NCBI RefSeq assembly: GCF_002742335.1
Contig: NZ_MDGR01000007.1
Location: 996,501-1,060,500, forward strand
Direction: 5' to 3'
Length of the DNA stretch: 64,000 nt
From: Reichenbachiella sp. 5M10
GTDB taxonomy: Bacteria; Bacteroidota; Bacteroidia; Cytophagales; Cyclobacteriaceae
The notes under the pieces were generated by a model. That model saw only the letters and a program-made list of their open reading frames with translations, was not told the origin of the DNA and ran no database searches. Each line of letters opens with the position of its first letter. Positions within the stretch are counted from its first letter, which is position 1. A program made the translations under genes and the position numbers. Positions 61,410 to 64,000 of this stretch are shown here, piece by piece.

Positions 61410-63035
61410 ATGAGACATAAGTATTTACTGTTTTTATCCGTCAGCCTAGCGACTCTATGGTTTGCAGGGTGTAGCAACGAGGATTTAGAACCTACCGGCA
61501 TCACTATAAAAGAAGAGACAGAGGAAGAGACTGAAACGGATACTACCTATACCATTCCTTCATACGTGGACGATTATGCAGCGATGGCTTCATGGAATGA
61601 CCGATCGGATTGGAATTTGGCCAATGTACATGACCCGAGTGTTGTATATGACGGGGAATACTATTACATGTATGGTACCAATGCATCCTATGGAAATGCT
61701 CACGACGGGCATGGGCACTTTCATGGTCGTCGATCCAAGGATTTGGTTGATTGGTCTTATATAGGAGCATCTATGTCAGAAACCCCCGCTTGGGTCAAGG
61801 ACACCCTAAACAACATGAGAGCTAGAGTGGATTTGGATCCAATAGTTAATCCCGTATTTGGACATTGGGCCCCCGTCGTGCGAAAAGTCGGAAACGTCTA
61901 CCGCATGTATTACAGTATTGTCGTAGACAATCTGATTGGGAATGGACTGCCATTTTCTCAAGATAATTTTGACAATACATGGACAGAAAGGGCTTTTATA
62001 GGCATGATGGAAACCTCTGATCTTTCGCAAAACTCTTGGGAAGACAAGGGGATGGTCGTTTGTTCAGTATCCGATCGGGGAACTGATTGGCAGAGGTCAT
62101 CGACCAACGATTGGAGTGGTTATTTTAAGTACAATGCTATTGATCCTTCTTATGTCATTACACCTGAAGGAGAGCATTGGCTTTTTTATGGTTCATGGCA
62201 TAGCGGTATTGCTGCGGTTCAGATGGATTCGGGTACAGGTCTGCCTTTGCACACATTTGATAGCACAGATGAATCCACTTGGGGTACACACATCTACACT
62301 CGTACCCAGGGCTCCAGGTGGCAGGGATCAGAAGGTCCCGAGGTGATTTATAACGCTGAGACGGGATATTACTACCTGTTTTTGGCCTATGACGGCTTGG
62401 ATGTACCCTACAACACGAGAGTCTGCCGAGCAGAAAATGTTACAGGACCTTACAAGGGGTACAATGGATCAAGTGTGACCAACGGAGGGGATGTTTACCC
62501 CATACTAACACACCCATACAAGTTTGACAATCACTCAGGGTGGGTTGGTTTTGCGCACAATGCCATGTTTATGAATGAAGAATCTGGAGATTGGTTGTAT
62601 GCTTCACAAGCTCGACTGCCTGCCAATACAGGAGGGAATGCCTATAGCAATGCCATCATGATGGGGCATGTAAGACTAGTACGATGGACAGAAGACGGAT
62701 GGCCAGTGGTCATGCCCGAACGATACACCGCTGTCCCTGAACAAGCAATTGGTGAAGATGAACTCGCCGGTGACTGGGAGCAGATCACACTACGCTACGA
62801 ATACGGTACACAGCAGACCTCTTTGGCTCTCTCACTATCAGCAGATGGGAAAGCTACGGGTGCCATGACTGGAGATTGGTCATTTGACGAGACTCAGCAG
62901 ATCCTCACCATTGGCAGTACCCAGCTGTGTGTAGAACGTGAGGTGGATTGGGAGGCAAGCCCGAGAGTATTGACCCTTGTATTCGCTGGGTTGAATTCAT
63001 ACGGAGAATCTATCTGGGGGAAAAAAGTACAGTAG
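61410..63035 (+). CDS. GH43 lipoprotein, endo-arabinanase-like
   Basis: The 541-residue lipoprotein has lipobox WFAGC (C21). The GH43 five-bladed propeller shows the catalytic base D75 in NVHDPSVVYDG, the pKa-modulating D245 in NAIDPSYVI and the general acid E308 in GSEGPEVIY. The layout matches arabinan-acting GH43 members. Residues about 455-541 form an extra beta-rich domain, RYEYGTQQTSLALSLSADGK, similar in look to lipocalin-type C-terminal domains of such enzymes. With GH51 downstream, it would cut the alpha-1,5-arabinan backbone of pectin side chains. Subfamily cannot be set without a search. Confidence 0.9.
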   Translation: MRHKYLLFLSVSLATLWFAGCSNEDLEPTGITIKEETEEETETDTTYTIPSYVDDYAAMASWNDRSDWNLANVHDPSVVYDGEYYYMYGTNASYGNAHDGHGHFHGRRSKDLVDWSYIGASMSETPAWVKDTLNNMRARVDLDPIVNPVFGHWAPVVRKVGNVYRMYYSIVVDNLIGNGLPFSQDNFDNTWTERAFIGMMETSDLSQNSWEDKGMVVCSVSDRGTDWQRSSTNDWSGYFKYNAIDPSYVITPEGEHWLFYGSWHSGIAAVQMDSGTGLPLHTFDSTDESTWGTHIYTRTQGSRWQGSEGPEVIYNAETGYYYLFLAYDGLDVPYNTRVCRAENVTGPYKGYNGSSVTNGGDVYPILTHPYKFDNHSGWVGFAHNAMFMNEESGDWLYASQARLPANTGGNAYSNAIMMGHVRLVRWTEDGWPVVMPERYTAVPEQAIGEDELAGDWEQITLRYEYGTQQTSLALSLSADGKATGAMTGDWSFDETQQILTIGSTQLCVEREVDWEASPRVLTLVFAGLNSYGESIWGKKVQ

Positions 63036-63074
63036 CTACGAAGGCTAGAATAAAGAAGAAAAGTCAAAAGGAAT

Positions 63075-63090
63075 CAGATCATAGGATCTG
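63075..63090 (+). promoter_or_regulatory. Small hairpin between GH43 and GH51 genes
   Basis: CAGATC (63075-63080) and GATCTG (63085-63090) pair perfectly around ATAG, 19 bases before the GH51 start. Probably a minor structure in a shared message. Confidence 0.35.
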
Positions 63091-63109
63091 GTGTAAGAAA
63101 TATAAACGC

Positions 63110-64000
63110 ATGAATAAAATTTTAAACCACATTTTGGGTATAGGAATGGGTGCAGTACTCGCTTGGGGCTGTAGCAACGCCACATCAGAAAAGCCAGCTT
63201 CTCAGGCTCAATCGGCTGACTTTTGGATCGACTATCAACGAACCATCGCCAAAGTAGAGCCGACCATGTATGGGATATTTTTCGAGGATATCAACTTCGC
63301 CGCGGATGGAGGCATCTATGCCGAAATGATCAAAAACAGGTCCTTCGAATTTGATACGCCGATGATGGGGTGGACTCAGCCCAACAGTGACCGCCATTCG
63401 ATGAACGAAGCATCAGGGTTCGCTTCAGTGGTCAATGTAGGATATGACAAAAAGAACAGCCACTTTCTGCGAGTAGAGGTCAACAAATCAGGGGCTTTTG
63501 AACTCCGAAACGAAGGATTCAGAGGCATGGGGATCAAGAAAGGTGAAACCTACGACCTCACCCTCGAGGCGGCAGAGACCTCCGGAGATACGAAGATGAG
63601 AGTGCAGTTGATCGATAGCTTAGGCAAAGTACTCGGTGAATCGGTAGTAGATCCAAATCAGAAAATATGGAGTAACTACGAGGCTTCTATCCAAGCTACA
63701 GCGACAGAGGCCAAAGCCAAATTGAATATCATCTTTGAAGGAACTGGATTGGTTGATTTGGATATGGTTTCACTCTTTCCTCGTGATACTTGGATGGGTA
63801 GGTCCAAAGGTCTTCGCAAAGATCTTGTACAGCTTTTGGCGGATTTGGAACCAGGATTTTTGAGATTTCCGGGGGGATGTATCGTGGAGGGTAGTGAGCT
63901 ATCCAAACGTTACCAATGGAAGAAAAGCGTGGGGCCGATAGACCAACGAGAAGTTCTCATCAATCGATGGAATACCGAGTTTGCCCATCGTTTGGCTCCA
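63110..64000 (+). CDS. Alpha-L-arabinofuranosidase, GH51, N-terminal part cut by window end
   Basis: ATG 63110 opens a frame that runs off the window, giving 297 residues. A lipoprotein signal has lipobox AWGC (C21). GH51 marks are EPTMYGIFFEDINFAADGGIYAEMIKNRSFEF near the start, a carbohydrate-binding-like domain (about 95-225), and FLRFPGGCIVEGSE just before the catalytic barrel. The acid/base and nucleophile Glu residues lie beyond the window. GH51 enzymes remove terminal arabinofuranose from arabinan and arabinoxylan, which completes the work of the GH43 enzyme upstream. Confidence 0.93.
   Translation, partial: MNKILNHILGIGMGAVLAWGCSNATSEKPASQAQSADFWIDYQRTIAKVEPTMYGIFFEDINFAADGGIYAEMIKNRSFEFDTPMMGWTQPNSDRHSMNEASGFASVVNVGYDKKNSHFLRVEVNKSGAFELRNEGFRGMGIKKGETYDLTLEAAETSGDTKMRVQLIDSLGKVLGESVVDPNQKIWSNYEASIQATATEAKAKLNIIFEGTGLVDLDMVSLFPRDTWMGRSKGLRKDLVQLLADLEPGFLRFPGGCIVEGSELSKRYQWKKSVGPIDQREVLINRWNTEFAHRLAP

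Noticed and set aside
1-64000. Mobile elements, prophage, CRISPR arrays, toxin-antitoxin or defence systems
   Set aside because: No transposase, integrase, repeat-spacer array or recognisable defence gene was seen anywhere in the window.

Overview
The window looks like chromosomal DNA of a marine-type, polysaccharide-degrading member of the Bacteroidota, most likely order Cytophagales. Supporting signs are three SusC/SusD pairs, a giant hybrid two-component regulator, bacillithiol synthase BshA, a 649-residue ribosomal protein S1, DUF4494, Bacteroidota-type promoters (TTG, 19-21 bases, TAnnTTTG) and little Shine-Dalgarno use. The genus cannot be fixed from the sequence alone; a Reichenbachiella-like bacterium is only a guess. 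I saw no insertion sequence, prophage, integrase or CRISPR array. Region 1 (1-13162) is an N-acetylglucosamine/chitin-type utilisation locus. It holds the end of a GH20 hexosaminidase, a LytS/LytR-type regulator pair on the minus strand, SusC/SusD, a NagB deaminase fused to a PIG-L deacetylase domain, a sodium:solute symporter and a ROK sugar kinase. No separate nagA is seen, so the fused PIG-L domain is a candidate deacetylase for the pathway. Region 2 (13204-30059) is mostly housekeeping: a TPR protein behind a 53-residue lipoprotein, a cysteine-poor thioredoxin-fold protein, DUF4494, an operon of a small membrane protein, mutL and two rhomboid proteases, a serine hydrolase with an eroded GH3-like N-terminus, bshA, a fatty acid hydroxylase, a VWA/AAA+ pair, rpsA and tRNA-Cys. 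Region 3 (30375-49464) is a pectin utilisation locus: a LuxR-type regulator, SusC/SusD, an Ig-like lipoprotein, CE12 esterase, PL1 lyase, GH105, CE8 pectin methylesterase, GH28, PL9 lyase, an alpha/beta-hydrolase esterase, DUF4861, a second GH105 and a KdgF-like cupin. Together they can de-esterify, cleave and saccharify homogalacturonan and rhamnogalacturonan. Region 4 (49709-64000) starts with the hybrid two-component regulator, followed by a small secreted ORF, a lipoprotein with a duplicated unknown module, SusC/SusD, a GH43 arabinanase-type enzyme and the start of a GH51 arabinofuranosidase. Its likely target is arabinan, a pectin side chain, so regions 3 and 4 probably cooperate. The points most worth a second look are the NagB/PIG-L fusion with an altered active-site position, a MutL whose endonuclease motifs look lost, the duplicated WWTAFSD module of the arabinan-locus lipoprotein, a terminator-like hairpin that also encodes an esterase signal peptide, and the small lipoprotein/TPR pair with a strong hairpin at the TPR start codon.
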